64,000 nucleotides of DNA from Erythrobacter sp. (GTDB lineage: Bacteria; Pseudomonadota; Alphaproteobacteria; Sphingomonadales; Sphingomonadaceae), in contig JAHEBH010000003.1 in the NCBI GenBank assembly GCA_024642335.1, positions 7,688-71,687 on the forward strand, read 5' to 3'. Every line of letters starts with the position of its first letter. Positions within the stretch are counted from its first letter, which is position 1. Below, piece by piece: positions 17,727 to 26,327 of the stretch. A model generated the notes under the pieces. That model saw only the letters and a list, made by a program, of their open reading frames with translations, was not told the DNA's origin and did not search any database. The position numbers were made by a program, and so were the translations under genes.

Positions 17727-18335
17727 GTGACCCTTCTCGATTCCCCCGTAAAAGACACCGGTTCCGCTTCCGCCCGCAGGGCCATGATCGACAGCCAGCT
17801 GCGGACCAGCGGCGTCACCGCGAGTGCGGTTGTTGCGCGCATGGGCGCGGTGGCGCGCGAAGACTTCGTGCCCGAAGCCAGCAAGGCGGTGGCCTATATG
17901 GACCGCGCCATCCCGCTGGGTGATGGCAAGTTCCTCGCCTCGCCCCTGGCGCAAGGCATGCTGTTGCAGGAAGCTGCGCCGAAGGCAGACGACGATGCAA
18001 TCCTGGTCGATGGCGGCAGTGGCTACATGGCCGAACTGCTGCGCCCACTGGTTGCCTCGCTGAAAGTGCTGACACCGCAAGAGGCTGTTGATGCCAAGCG
18101 CGGGAGCAAGAAGGCAGACCTGATCGTCATCGATGGCGCGGTGGAACATATTCCCGAAGCGCTGGCAAAATTGCTGGCCGATGATGGCCGCCTGGTCACC
18201 GGGCTTGCCGACAATGGCATTACCCGCATCGCGGTGGGCCGGAAGGCGGGCAAGGAGGTAGCATTGATGCCCGCTTTCGATATCGGCATTCCGCGCCTGC
18301 CCGCTTTCGACAGACCCAAAGCCTGGAGCTTCTGA
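17727..18335 (+). CDS. Protein-L-isoaspartate O-methyltransferase family protein
   Basis: A PIMT-like protein of 202 residues from a GTG at 17727 (MTLLDSPVKD); the frame is open back to a TTG at 17664, and an ATG exists at 17784. The PIMT N-terminus is clear (RRAMIDSQLRTSGV, PREDFVPE-like AREDFVPEASK, and the LASPLAQGMLLQ region). The SAM-binding glycine motif, however, reads VDGGSGYMAELL rather than LEIGTGSGY, and the following nucleotide-binding strands are shortened. Repair activity is therefore uncertain. It sits 2 bases before tolC, a pairing common in sphingomonads. Confidence 0.82.
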   Translation: MTLLDSPVKDTGSASARRAMIDSQLRTSGVTASAVVARMGAVAREDFVPEASKAVAYMDRAIPLGDGKFLASPLAQGMLLQEAAPKADDDAILVDGGSGYMAELLRPLVASLKVLTPQEAVDAKRGSKKADLIVIDGAVEHIPEALAKLLADDGRLVTGLADNGITRIAVGRKAGKEVALMPAFDIGIPRLPAFDRPKAWSF

Positions 18336-18337
18336 TC

Positions 18338-19792
18338 GTGCGGCCACCAGCGCTGAAGGCAGTTCTGCTTGCAGGGATGTGCCTGTGCGCCGCGCCGCTT
18401 TCAGCGGAGACGCTGAGGGGCGCGCTGGTACAGGCCTATACTTCCAACCCGCAGCTGGAAGCCGCGCGTGCACAGCAACGTGCGCAGGACGAAAGCGTGC
18501 CGATCCAGCGTGCCGGCGGTCTGCCCTCGCTCAGCTCGTCCGCCAGTCTTACCGAATTCCTGAAGAGCAGCGGAACCAGCTTCATTTCGCCCGAACGCTC
18601 GCTTTCGGCCAATCTAGACCTGAGCGTGCCGATCTATTCGGGCGGCAGCGTCGCCAATGGCCTTCGCGCCGCGAAGACCCGGGTGGATGCGGGCCGCGCA
18701 GACCTTCGCGGCACCGAAAGCGCCATCTTTGCGCAGGTTGTGGCCGCCTATATGGATGTCATCCGCAACGAGGCGGTGGTCTCGCTTTCGGCCAACAATG
18801 TCGATGTACTGGCCGTAAACCTTGAAGCCACGAGCGACCGGTTCGAAATCGGCGAATTGACCCGTACCGACGTCGCGCAATCGGAAAGCCGCCTCGCACT
18901 TGCCCGCAGCGATCTCCAGAGCGCGCAGGCCAACCTCGCCAACGCACGCGAAAATTATATCGCGCTGGTGGGCGCCGCTCCCACCGACCTTCAGGCCCCG
19001 CCCCCGCTCCCCGGATTGCCCGAAAGCGCGGATGACGCGGTGAATCAGGCACTGGAGCACAATCCTGACCTCATCGCAGCGCGCGAACGGGCCATTGCAT
19101 CGGGTTTCGATATCGAGGTGGCGGGCGCAGGGCGGCTTCCGCGGCTGGATGCCTTCGCAACCGGGGGCTACCAGAATTTCCTCGGTACGCTCGGCTCCAT
19201 CCCGGGCACTGGTACGGCGAACCAGGTCAGCACCACCGCGCAAGCAGGGCTGCGCCTGTCATTGCCCATTTTCCAGGGCGGCCGGATCGCGGCGCAGCAA
19301 CGCCAGGCGCAAGCGCAATCCTCTGCCGCACTGGAACAGGCCATCGCCACCGAACGCAGCGTGATTGCGCAGGTCCGCGCCTCTTTCTCGAGCTGGCGCG
19401 CCGCCCGCGCCATCATCGTCTCCACGCAGGCCGCAGTCGACGCAGCGGAATTGAGCCTTGAGGGCGTCCGCGCGGAGAATTCGATCGGCAACCGCCAGAT
19501 CCTCGACGTCTTGAACGCGGAACAGGAATTGCTCGCCGCCCGCGTGCAGCTCGTCAGTGCGCAGCGCAACGAATATGTCGCGGGTTTCTCCCTGCTTGCC
19601 GCAATGGGACGCGCCGAGGCCCGCGATCTGGGGCTCGATGCCGAAGTTCCGCTCTATGATCCGGTGGCGAATTACGAACGTGCGCGCGACGTATTGATCG
19701 ATTGGCAAAGTGACCCAGATCCTGTCGCCACCTCCACGCGCACCGTTGACATCCCGGCGCAGGATGGCGAAGTTTCGCAAGTTCAGGACTAG
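18338..19792 (+). CDS. tolC: TolC family outer-membrane efflux protein
   Basis: A 484-residue outer-membrane channel protein that would pair with inner-membrane efflux or type I secretion systems. It has a GTG start (2 bases after the PIMT-like gene), a signal peptide ending near LSAETLRG, and the duplicated OEP repeat: RGALVQAYTSNPQLEAARAQ (first) and VNQALEHNPDLIAARERA (second). Each repeat is followed by long coiled coils. VPIYSGG and LPIFQGG are the conserved strand motifs. No pump genes lie nearby. Confidence 0.93.
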   Translation: MRPPALKAVLLAGMCLCAAPLSAETLRGALVQAYTSNPQLEAARAQQRAQDESVPIQRAGGLPSLSSSASLTEFLKSSGTSFISPERSLSANLDLSVPIYSGGSVANGLRAAKTRVDAGRADLRGTESAIFAQVVAAYMDVIRNEAVVSLSANNVDVLAVNLEATSDRFEIGELTRTDVAQSESRLALARSDLQSAQANLANARENYIALVGAAPTDLQAPPPLPGLPESADDAVNQALEHNPDLIAARERAIASGFDIEVAGAGRLPRLDAFATGGYQNFLGTLGSIPGTGTANQVSTTAQAGLRLSLPIFQGGRIAAQQRQAQAQSSAALEQAIATERSVIAQVRASFSSWRAARAIIVSTQAAVDAAELSLEGVRAENSIGNRQILDVLNAEQELLAARVQLVSAQRNEYVAGFSLLAAMGRAEARDLGLDAEVPLYDPVANYERARDVLIDWQSDPDPVATSTRTVDIPAQDGEVSQVQD

Positions 19793-19802
19793 GCGGGGAC
19801 TC

Positions 19803-20264
19803 ATGCGGCAGGAAGGCGAACCCTCGGTTGAGGAAATTCTCGATTCGATCAAGAAAGTGATCGCGCGCGACAATCGCGAAGCCGCGCAGGCGGAGCGCCG
19901 TCGCCGCGAAACCGATGGCATTGTGGCCCAGCCCGCCACCAGGGATGACGATGTGCTGGACCTCAGCATGATTGCCACCGAAGTTGCCGGTGAGGTGGTG
20001 CATGACTTGGATGAGGAAGCGTCCGAGGCCCTCACCAACGCGCAAGCCGCCGATGCCATGCGCCAGTCGCTGGCTGCGCTCGCCATGCTCGCCGAACCGC
20101 CGGCCTCGCCGCAGATCGTGCGCTCTGGCGAAACCTCGCTCGAAGGTCTGGTGCGCGAGATGCTGCGCCCGATGATGGCGCAATGGCTCGACGCGCATCT
20201 GCCCGAAATCGTCGAGCGGCTGGTCAAGGCCGAGATTGCCCGTATCGCGGGCAAGAAGCGCTGA
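19803..20264 (+). CDS. popZ: PopZ-like polar organizing protein (DUF2497)
   Basis: A 153-residue acidic protein with the two hallmarks of PopZ: the N-terminal helix [18 protein letters not shown] and the C-terminal oligomerisation region [30 protein letters not shown]. In Caulobacter PopZ forms a polar matrix that anchors ParB-parS through binding to ParB and ParA. The linker here is shorter and less proline-rich than in Caulobacter (about 177 residues). It starts 10 bases after tolC. Its presence in the same 64 kb as parABS is notable. Confidence 0.85.
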   Translation: MRQEGEPSVEEILDSIKKVIARDNREAAQAERRRRETDGIVAQPATRDDDVLDLSMIATEVAGEVVHDLDEEASEALTNAQAADAMRQSLAALAMLAEPPASPQIVRSGETSLEGLVREMLRPMMAQWLDAHLPEIVERLVKAEIARIAGKKR

Positions 20265-20296
20265 CACCCGCCAGCCTGCGCAAGGCCTCCCTCGCG

Positions 20297-20629
20297 TTGG
20301 AGGCGATCGGCGGGGAGACGATCACGCGCCATATCTTCCTTTGTGCCATGTCCGAAAAGCAGCAATGCTGCAGCCGTGACGTCGGTGAACGCAGCTGGAA
20401 CTATCTGAAACGGCGGCTGAAAGAGCTGGGCCTCGCTGGAAAAGGTGGCATCCAGCGCAGCAAGGCCGATTGCCTGCAGATTTGCGCGGCAGGCCCGATC
20501 GCCGTCGTCTGGCCCGACCGGGTCTGGTACCATTCGTGCACCGAAGAGGTGCTCGAACGAATCATCCAGCAGCACCTGATCGGCGGTGAAGCGGTGGAGG
20601 AATTCCGCCTCCGCAGTCCCGAAAGCTAG
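20297..20629 (+). CDS. Thioredoxin-like 2Fe-2S ferredoxin
   Basis: A small ferredoxin-like protein of about 110 residues with [28 protein letters not shown] and [13 protein letters not shown]. This is the pattern of the thioredoxin-fold 2Fe-2S ferredoxins related to NuoE and cobalt-pathway (2Fe-2S) proteins. The start is uncertain: no ATG precedes the conserved part. A TTG at 20297 is the best candidate, while a CTG overlapping the popZ stop is possible. Its electron partner is unknown. Confidence 0.78.
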   Translation: MEAIGGETITRHIFLCAMSEKQQCCSRDVGERSWNYLKRRLKELGLAGKGGIQRSKADCLQICAAGPIAVVWPDRVWYHSCTEEVLERIIQQHLIGGEAVEEFRLRSPES

Positions 20630-20632
20630 GAG

Positions 20633-20920
20633 CTAGCGCTCGTCGTCGAGCGGATCTTCGACCGCCTCGTCATGCCCTGTTCCGGCGGAAAGGAACACAA
20701 GGCCCATCAGCGCGCTCATCAACAACATGGCAAAACCGATGCCCAGCGCAGTGGCGATGAAGAAATGCACCGACACCATGCCTACCTGCTTGTACAGCAG
20801 CGCCAGCGCAATGATCACCACAGCCGTGGTGACGCCGAACATATAGCGCATCAGCCGGCGATAGCGTGCCCAGGCATGCGCGGCCGCATGCGGATCGTCC
20901 AGGGGTGAACCTCTCTTCAT
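20633..20920 (-). CDS. Small two-helix membrane protein
   Basis: A 95-residue protein (MKRGSPLDDPHAAAHAW) with two hydrophobic helices, VTTAVVIIALALLYKQ and FFIATALGIGFAMLLMSALMGLVFL, and an acidic tail EAVEDPLDDER. It is convergent with the ferredoxin gene (3-base gap). An ATG 36 bases upstream is also in frame. No function can be assigned. Confidence 0.68.
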   Translation of the reverse strand: MKRGSPLDDPHAAAHAWARYRRLMRYMFGVTTAVVIIALALLYKQVGMVSVHFFIATALGIGFAMLLMSALMGLVFLSAGTGHDEAVEDPLDDER

Positions 20921-21028
20921 GTGCTGCCTCATGCCCGCACATACGCCGTGACGCAATGCAGCATAGGTGCCGATTTTGCCGGACTCGGAAAGTCATGCCA
21001 TATTGGCTTGGGGAAAAGGAGAACTCGG

Positions 21029-21457
21029 ATGTCGATAGCCCGTGTCATACAAGGTCGCAGTTCTGGAATTATCCAGTGTTCACCGCATGATAGTGTGCGC
21101 ATGGCAGCCTCGCTGATGTCGCAAAGGCGGATTGGCGCCCTGCCTGTTGTCGAGCATGGAAAAGTGGCGGGAATCTTTTCCGAACGTGACTTGCTGCACA
21201 GCGTTGCACGTGAAGGCGATGTTGTCCTGCACCGCCCGGTCAGCGAAGTCATGACCACCCCCCCAATCACGATCGAGCCCTCGGTCGACGTCATGAGCGC
21301 GCTTGCGCTGATGACGACACGCCGCGTGCGCCACCTGCCAGTAGTGCAGGACGGGGAGATGATTGCCTTCATTTCGATCGGCGATCTGGTCAAATATCGC
21401 ATCGAGCAGGTGGAGGCAGAGGCAGAGCAGATGCGCGATTATATCGCTATGGCTTGA
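21029..21457 (+). CDS. CBS-domain protein
   Basis: A 142-residue protein made of a tandem CBS pair (about residues 10-65 and 75-135), recognisable by RRIGALPVVEHGKVAGIFSERD and RRVRHLPVVQDGEMIAFISIGDLV (shown in part). Such Bateman modules bind adenine nucleotides and sense energy state; stand-alone versions have no fixed partner. The start is set by a strong AAAAGGAGA ribosome-binding site 9 bases upstream. Confidence 0.9.
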   Translation: MSIARVIQGRSSGIIQCSPHDSVRMAASLMSQRRIGALPVVEHGKVAGIFSERDLLHSVAREGDVVLHRPVSEVMTTPPITIEPSVDVMSALALMTTRRVRHLPVVQDGEMIAFISIGDLVKYRIEQVEAEAEQMRDYIAMA

Positions 21458-21488
21458 GCCGGGGCCTTGCGCACACTACATCGAAGCC

Positions 21489-21818
21489 ATGGCTGACGCA
21501 CTGACATTGACCAAAGCTGCCGCCGAGCGCGTGGGGCTGATCGCACAGAAGCAGGGCAAGCCTGCAATCCTGCGGCTATCGGTGGAAGGCGGCGGCTGCT
21601 CCGGCTTCCAGTACAAGTTCGATCTGGAAGAAGTGCTCGCAGCGGACGACTGCGTGAGCGAGACCGATGGTGTCCGGCTCGCGGTCGATCCTGTAAGCCT
21701 TGATCTGGTTTCCGGGAGCACTGTGGATTTCGTGGAATCGCTGGGCGGAGCGGCATTTCGCGTCGAAAATCCGCAAGCGGCAGCCGGTTGCGGTTGCGGT
21801 TCCAGTTTCGGCATCTAA
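21489..21818 (+). CDS. erpA: A-type iron-sulfur carrier (ErpA/IscA family)
   Basis: A 109-residue A-type carrier that passes Fe-S clusters to apo-proteins. The three ligand cysteines are present: C37 in GGGCSGFQYKF, and C101 and C103 in GCGCGSSF. The ErpA assignment over IscA or SufA rests on the isolated position away from isc/suf and is less certain than the family. It lies 31 bases after the CBS gene and 24 bases before xth. Confidence 0.88.
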   Translation: MADALTLTKAAAERVGLIAQKQGKPAILRLSVEGGGCSGFQYKFDLEEVLAADDCVSETDGVRLAVDPVSLDLVSGSTVDFVESLGGAAFRVENPQAAAGCGCGSSFGI

Positions 21819-21842
21819 AGTCCGCTCAAAGGCGGACGAAAA

Positions 21843-22619
21843 TTGCGCATAGCCAGCTTCAACATCAACGGTATCAAGGCGCGCCTGCCGCGCCTGCTCG
21901 AATGGCTGGAAGAACGCCGCCCCAGCGTCGCCTGCCTGCAGGAAATCAAGTGCATGGACGAGAACTTCCCGGCTGAGGAGTTCGAAAAAATCGGCTATCA
22001 CGCCATCTGGCACGGGCAGAAGAGCTTCAATGGCGTTGCCATTCTTGCGGACGGGGTAAAGCCCGAAGAAAGGCAGCGCGGCCTGCCCGGCGACGAGAGC
22101 GACGAACAGGCGCGCTACCTCGAGGCCGAGGTCAATGGCGTGCGCATCTGCAACCTCTATCTTCCCAACGGCAATCCGCAGCCGGGACCGAGGTTCGATT
22201 ACAAGCTCGCCTGGATGGAACGCCTGCGCGCACGCTGTCTCGCCCATCTGCAGGCAGAGATAGCTGCCGTTGTGCTGGGCGACTTCAATGTCATCCCCGA
22301 AGACAAGGACGTCTGGGCGGTGAAGGCGATGGAAGACGACGCGCTGATGCAGCCCGAATCGCGCGACGCTTATCGCCGCATGCTCAACGATGGCTGGACC
22401 GATGCGCTCGACGTGCTCAACCCGCGCGGCGGCGTATGGACCTATTGGGATTACCAGGCCGGCGCATGGCAGCGCGACCACGGCTTCCGCATCGATCACA
22501 TGCTGCTGTCACCGCAATGTGCGGACCGGCTGCGCGCTGCAGGCGTGGACAAGGAATATCGCGGGCGCGAAAAGGCCAGCGACCATACGCCTGTATGGGT
22601 GGAAATGGCGGACCGATAG
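21843..22619 (+). CDS. xth: Exodeoxyribonuclease III
   Basis: A 258-residue AP endonuclease/3'-5' exonuclease for base-excision repair. Motifs: MRIASFNINGIKAR, the metal-binding glutamate in CLQEIKC, LGDFNVIPED, and the catalytic DH in ASDHTPVW. It is standard length. The start appears to be a TTG at 21843, since no ATG precedes the conserved first strand. It is convergent with sleB. Confidence 0.94.
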   Translation: MRIASFNINGIKARLPRLLEWLEERRPSVACLQEIKCMDENFPAEEFEKIGYHAIWHGQKSFNGVAILADGVKPEERQRGLPGDESDEQARYLEAEVNGVRICNLYLPNGNPQPGPRFDYKLAWMERLRARCLAHLQAEIAAVVLGDFNVIPEDKDVWAVKAMEDDALMQPESRDAYRRMLNDGWTDALDVLNPRGGVWTYWDYQAGAWQRDHGFRIDHMLLSPQCADRLRAAGVDKEYRGREKASDHTPVWVEMADR

Positions 22620-22721
22620 GATTGCGGCTTTTCGGTCACGAAGTGACCGCAAGGCCGACCGGCCGCCCGCAGGTGCCCCGAACCCTGAACCTGTTTCAGG
22701 GGGAGGGAACAGCACCGAGGA

Positions 22722-22745
22722 CCGTCCACGCGGATGCGCGGACGG
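22722..22745. terminator. Hairpin between convergent xth and sleB
   Basis: CCGTCCACGC (22722-22731) faces GCGCGGACGG (22736-22745) with one mismatch and a GGAT loop. A second palindrome lies at 22684-22702 (CCCTGAAC/TTTCAGGG). Neither has a T-run. They could serve as terminators or barriers for the converging transcripts, but this is inference. Confidence 0.35.
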
Positions 22746-22758
22746 AACTCAAATGATC

Positions 22759-23406
22759 TCAACGATAGAAGACGTGGCTGTCGATCCGTGCGCGGGCAAT
22801 CTTGGTGCGCGCCCAGCGTGGGCTCACATGGCTGGCGTGAAAATAGAGCGCATCTTCCGCATCGCTGTCCCACATGTCCTGATGCGCGATCCGCGCAATC
22901 GCCTTGGCGCGCCGCCAGGCCGCAGTCGAGGTGTTGGGATCGGGAATAGTGCCGCCGCGAACGAAGCTGAACTGCGCACGCTGGGTGACGACAGAGCAGT
23001 AGTCATCGGGGAACTGGCTTGATTCGGTGCGGTTGATGACCACACGTGCCACAGCCAGCTGGCCATCGAGCGGTTCGCCGCGCGATTCAAAATAGACCGC
23101 CTGCGCAAGGCAGCGCATCTCGTCCGACATATTGTCTTCCAGCGCCATGGTGGAAACGAGCTGCTGCAGTGAGGCAGCATCGTCGGTTTCAGCAGCTTCG
23201 ACAGGCTGCACAACCGGCGCAGATACAAAGCGGATCTGCTGCACAGGCGCCTCGTCGGAAGCGGAAATTTCTGTATCGACCGTTGCGAGCCCTTCCGGCT
23301 CTGCCTGGTCCTGGGCGGTAGCGCCGGACAGGCCGGTGCCGAGAAGCGTTGCAAACAGGAGTGTGGCCGAGGCAATCGCCCCGACGCGCGTGGTCTTGCG
23401 AACCAT
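22759..23406 (-). CDS. SleB-like cell wall hydrolase
   Basis: A 215-residue exported protein. It has a signal peptide (about residues 1-31, ending SGATAQ), an acidic linker, and a Hydrolase_2/SleB domain (about 95-215) with the presumed catalytic glutamate in CLAQAVYFESRGEPLDGQ and the conserved INR, FSFV and ALYFHA segments. The family cleaves peptidoglycan, originally seen as the Bacillus spore-cortex enzyme SleB. In non-spore-formers it probably acts in wall remodelling. Confidence 0.87.
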   Translation of the reverse strand: MVRKTTRVGAIASATLLFATLLGTGLSGATAQDQAEPEGLATVDTEISASDEAPVQQIRFVSAPVVQPVEAAETDDAASLQQLVSTMALEDNMSDEMRCLAQAVYFESRGEPLDGQLAVARVVINRTESSQFPDDYCSVVTQRAQFSFVRGGTIPDPNTSTAAWRRAKAIARIAHQDMWDSDAEDALYFHASHVSPRWARTKIARARIDSHVFYR

Positions 23407-23622
23407 GAAATACTTAACTCAGTGCGGTGAGAAACCCGTCGCAGGCCAGGATCACGGGGCGAAATTCTGCCCGATTTCCGCGATCAATCCAAAAAGGACC
23501 TGCCGGTTGCTCCCCGACTGCACACTGTCCGGTCTGGCGTAATTGCCAAAGCGCGAACAGGCAGCGCTATGAAAGTCGCCGGCCAGATAGCGGTGGCGGC
23601 CAAGGTGTCAACCGGTGAAGTG

Positions 23623-23949
23623 TCAGTCCTTCAGCAATTGCTCCGCATTCGCCGCATCCAGCTCGACAATCCAGAGGTCATGATCCTGGCGCTTGCGCCT
23701 TTCACAATATTCCACAAAGTCCTGTTTGTTTTCAGGGTCTTCTGCTTTCGAGAGGGCCCATTTCCTGGTGCCGTCCAGCTGCGGCATTCGTTCGAAAGCA
23801 CGCAAGTTTGTGCCGTTTTCGCAACATATTATTAGCAAAGTGCCCGCGTCGCGTTCACCTTTCTTGATAACCATGCCGAAGCCGCCCTGGGCATCGACAG
23901 CGCGAATGAGCGCGCTGACCTCCACGTGGGCTGGCAGGCGATCATCCAC
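23623..23949 (-). CDS. DUF1491 family protein
   Basis: A 108-residue protein of the alphaproteobacterial DUF1491 group: HVEVSALIRAVDAQGGFG near the start, KGERDAGTLLI in the middle and RRKRQDHDLWIVELD at the end. It has no catalytic motif or signal peptide. It lies 6 bases upstream of the thioesterase stop on the same strand, i.e. last in the hpf-ptsN-thioesterase series. Function unknown. Confidence 0.8.
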   Translation of the reverse strand: MDDRLPAHVEVSALIRAVDAQGGFGMVIKKGERDAGTLLIICCENGTNLRAFERMPQLDGTRKWALSKAEDPENKQDFVEYCERRKRQDHDLWIVELDAANAEQLLKD

Positions 23950-23954
23950 CGGAT

Positions 23955-24437
23955 TCAGCCGCGGACCCGGTAACCGGGCAAGCCCGAAAGCGCGATGTGC
24001 GAACGCATGAAGGTGCCGGTACCACGGCCGATCTCGTCGCCCTCGTCATCCACAAGGCTTGCTTCGGCCACAAAAACGCGGCGTTTTCCGCTGACCCAGC
24101 GCCCGTGTGCAATGACCTGCCCCGTCCTTATCGGCTTGGTGAAATGCAGGTTGAAGCCCGTGGTCAGCAGGAACCGGTCGGAAACGAGTGAATTGGCCGC
24201 ATAGAAGGCCGCATCATCGAGCATCTTGAAATAGATGGTGCCATGCGCGGCTCCGGCTGCATGATGCAGGCTCTCGTCTACCTGGAAGGTGATTTGCGAG
24301 CGGCCTTCGCCGACTATCTCGAGGCGGGAGGCAAAGAGGTTGTTGATCGGCGCCGAGGCATAGAGTGCCTCCAGCGCGTGGAAATGGGCCCGGGCCCCGC
24401 TTTCGCCGCGATCAGGCGACGTTCCGGTCCGAGACAT
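23955..24437 (-). CDS. PaaI-like hotdog thioesterase
   Basis: A 160-residue single hotdog-fold protein with HHAAGAAHGTIYFKMLDDAAFYAAN, the helix segment that holds the active site in PaaI thioesterases, and the strand TTGFNLHFTKPIRTG. It probably hydrolyses an acyl-CoA; the acyl group is not evident. Its start lies within ptsN (26-base overlap), so it is translationally coupled to ptsN. Confidence 0.85.
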   Translation of the reverse strand: MSRTGTSPDRGESGARAHFHALEALYASAPINNLFASRLEIVGEGRSQITFQVDESLHHAAGAAHGTIYFKMLDDAAFYAANSLVSDRFLLTTGFNLHFTKPIRTGQVIAHGRWVSGKRRVFVAEASLVDDEGDEIGRGTGTFMRSHIALSGLPGYRVRG

Positions 24438-24873
24438 TGGTCAAGAGGCCATAAATGGCCTCCTCATCCGGTGCATCGCTCAGCGCATCGTGGATATGCT
24501 CGTCACGCACCAGGCGAGAAATGGCAGCAAGTGCATGCAAGTGGCCCACGCCGCTGTTTTCCGGCGAAAGCAGCCCGAACACCAGATCGACCGGCAATCC
24601 GTCCGCAGCCTTGAAATCGGCGGGATGATTCAGCTTGAGCAACGCCGCTACGGGGCGCGAGATGCCCGGAACGCGGGCATGCGGTATCGCAACGCCGCGG
24701 CCAAAGCCCGTGCTGCCCAGCTTCTCGCGCTCGTCGAGATATTCGAGAACGACATCCGCATCGAGACCCCAAGTCCGGGCGAAAATCGAGCTCAGATGCT
24801 CGAGAATCTCCTGCTTGCTTCCGGCGTCGATAATCGCCACCGAATCAGGCTTCATCGAAAATTGTAGGTCCAT
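24412..24873 (-). CDS. ptsN: PTS IIA-like nitrogen regulatory protein PtsN
   Basis: EIIA-Ntr, the terminal phosphoacceptor of the nitrogen PTS, which in proteobacteria tunes potassium, nitrogen and stringent-response functions. The 153-residue protein has the phosphorylated histidine H65 in GVAIPHARVPG and the GLLSPENSGVGHLHALA motif. It follows hpf by 122 bases on the same strand, the usual hpf-ptsN order; rpoN is absent here. Confidence 0.93.
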   Translation of the reverse strand: MDLQFSMKPDSVAIIDAGSKQEILEHLSSIFARTWGLDADVVLEYLDEREKLGSTGFGRGVAIPHARVPGISRPVAALLKLNHPADFKAADGLPVDLVFGLLSPENSGVGHLHALAAISRLVRDEHIHDALSDAPDEEAIYGLLTNVSDRNVA

Positions 24874-24995
24874 AACAATCTGGTATCAAACTTCGTGGAA
24901 ACATCCAGTTTCGACGCGAGGCGTTGAAATCTCGCAAGAAATCATGTGAACCATGCGGTTAACGTCGTCGCGAAACCCTCTCCAAGATTCCGCTC

Positions 24996-25562
24996 TCAGG
25001 ACGGCTCAACCCATCCGATCGAGCCGTCGTTGCGGCGATAGACCATATTATGTCGCCCGGTTCCAGCATTTTTGAAAAACAGCGCGTTGGTGTGTCGCAG
25101 GTCAAGCAGCATCACCGCGTCTGAAACGCTGACTTCGGGAATATCGACACGCATTTCGGCGATGATCGGTGCCGCCTCTTCGGGAAGTTCCTCGACTTCG
25201 GGTTCTTCGGGCGCGAAGACCGTATAGGCTGCTTCCTCTTCCCTGATGGCGTGGGCTGTCTGCTCGTGCCGGTCCTTCAGGCGGCGTTTGTAGCGGCGCA
25301 GCTGCTTCTCGATCTTTTCGGCAGCCTGATCGAAAGCCTGGTGCACATCATGCGCGTCGCCGTGACTTTTCAGGATCAGGCCGTGATTCACGTGCAGCAC
25401 GATATTGCAGTCATAGGCGTGGGTGGGGGCTTTCCCGAAGGTGACCGAAGATGAAAGCGCCCGGCTGAAATGCTTGTCCACGATGGCATCGAGCCGCTCC
25501 GACACATGCTCCTGCAGTGCGGCACCTGTATCCATCTGATGGCCGGAAACGCGAATATCCAT
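24996..25562 (-). CDS. hpf: Long-form ribosome hibernation promoting factor
   Basis: A 188-residue HPF. The N-terminal HPF/RaiA domain (about 1-100, MDIRVSGHQMDTG) binds in the 30S decoding channel. The C-terminal domain (about 130-188, SDAVMLLDLRHTNALFFKN) dimerises to link two ribosomes into a 100S particle. The long form is usual for alphaproteobacteria, where it alone replaces the E. coli Rmf/short-HPF pair. Confidence 0.95.
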   Translation of the reverse strand: MDIRVSGHQMDTGAALQEHVSERLDAIVDKHFSRALSSSVTFGKAPTHAYDCNIVLHVNHGLILKSHGDAHDVHQAFDQAAEKIEKQLRRYKRRLKDRHEQTAHAIREEEAAYTVFAPEEPEVEELPEEAAPIIAEMRVDIPEVSVSDAVMLLDLRHTNALFFKNAGTGRHNMVYRRNDGSIGWVEPS

Positions 25563-25617
25563 ATAAGGGGAACTCCTTCAGTCGAAATAATCTTACTACA
25601 TAAGCCCGAATTTGGAC

Positions 25618-26301
25618 TCAATTATGCCAAAGTGGTGAATCGAGCGTTTCCAGAAACTCCTTGTGCCGGGCCAACTCTCCTGCACTCGCGGAATGCGGGC
25701 GAGGGGGGCGGAATTCACCAGTGCGGGGCCGGAAACTGCGGGTCTCCACCGTCACCTCCTCCACCTCTGCCGCCAGTTCGAGGCCGATCTGCCGTCCGCC
25801 GGTCAATTCGACATAGACCTGCGCCAGCAGCTCGGCATCGAGCAGTGCGCCATGCTTCACGCGGTGGCTGCGATCCACGCCATAGCGCGTGCACAAGGCA
25901 TCGAGCGAATGTTTGGCGCCGGGATGGCGGCGGCGCGCGATGGCCAGCGTATCCACCATCCTGTCCAGAGCCACCTCGGCGTGGCCGCAGGTGGCCAGCT
26001 CCCGATTGAGGAAACCGAAATCGAACTGCGCGTTATGCGCAACAAGAGGCGCATCGCCCAGAAACGCAAGCAGCTCGCTCACCCTGTCCCTGAATAGCGG
26101 CTTGTCCGAAAGGAAGGCGGCAGACAGGCCGTGCACCTGCTCGGCTTCGATCGGCATATCGCGTTCCGGGTTGAAATATGCGTGATAGCTTTTGCCCGTC
26201 GCCACGCGGTTAACCATCTCGATGCAGCCGATTTCGACCAGCCGGTCACCCGAATGGGGATCAAGACCGGTGGTTTCCGTGTCGAAAACGATCTCGCGCA
26301 T
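25618..26301 (-). CDS. dnaQ: DNA polymerase III epsilon subunit
   Basis: The 3'-5' proofreading exonuclease of the replicative polymerase. The 227-residue protein has ExoI FDTETTGLD, ExoII HNAQFDFGFLN and ExoIII-epsilon HGALLDAELLAQVY, and a C-terminal region of the length needed to contact DnaE. It is the last gene of the ppsR-maf-aroE-coaE-dnaQ run, 26 bases after coaE. This order is conserved in alphaproteobacteria beside the origin. Confidence 0.95.
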   Translation of the reverse strand: MREIVFDTETTGLDPHSGDRLVEIGCIEMVNRVATGKSYHAYFNPERDMPIEAEQVHGLSAAFLSDKPLFRDRVSELLAFLGDAPLVAHNAQFDFGFLNRELATCGHAEVALDRMVDTLAIARRRHPGAKHSLDALCTRYGVDRSHRVKHGALLDAELLAQVYVELTGGRQIGLELAAEVEEVTVETRSFRPRTGEFRPPRPHSASAGELARHKEFLETLDSPLWHN

Positions 26302-26327
26302 GAACTGACTATCGTGCGAGTTCGGCC

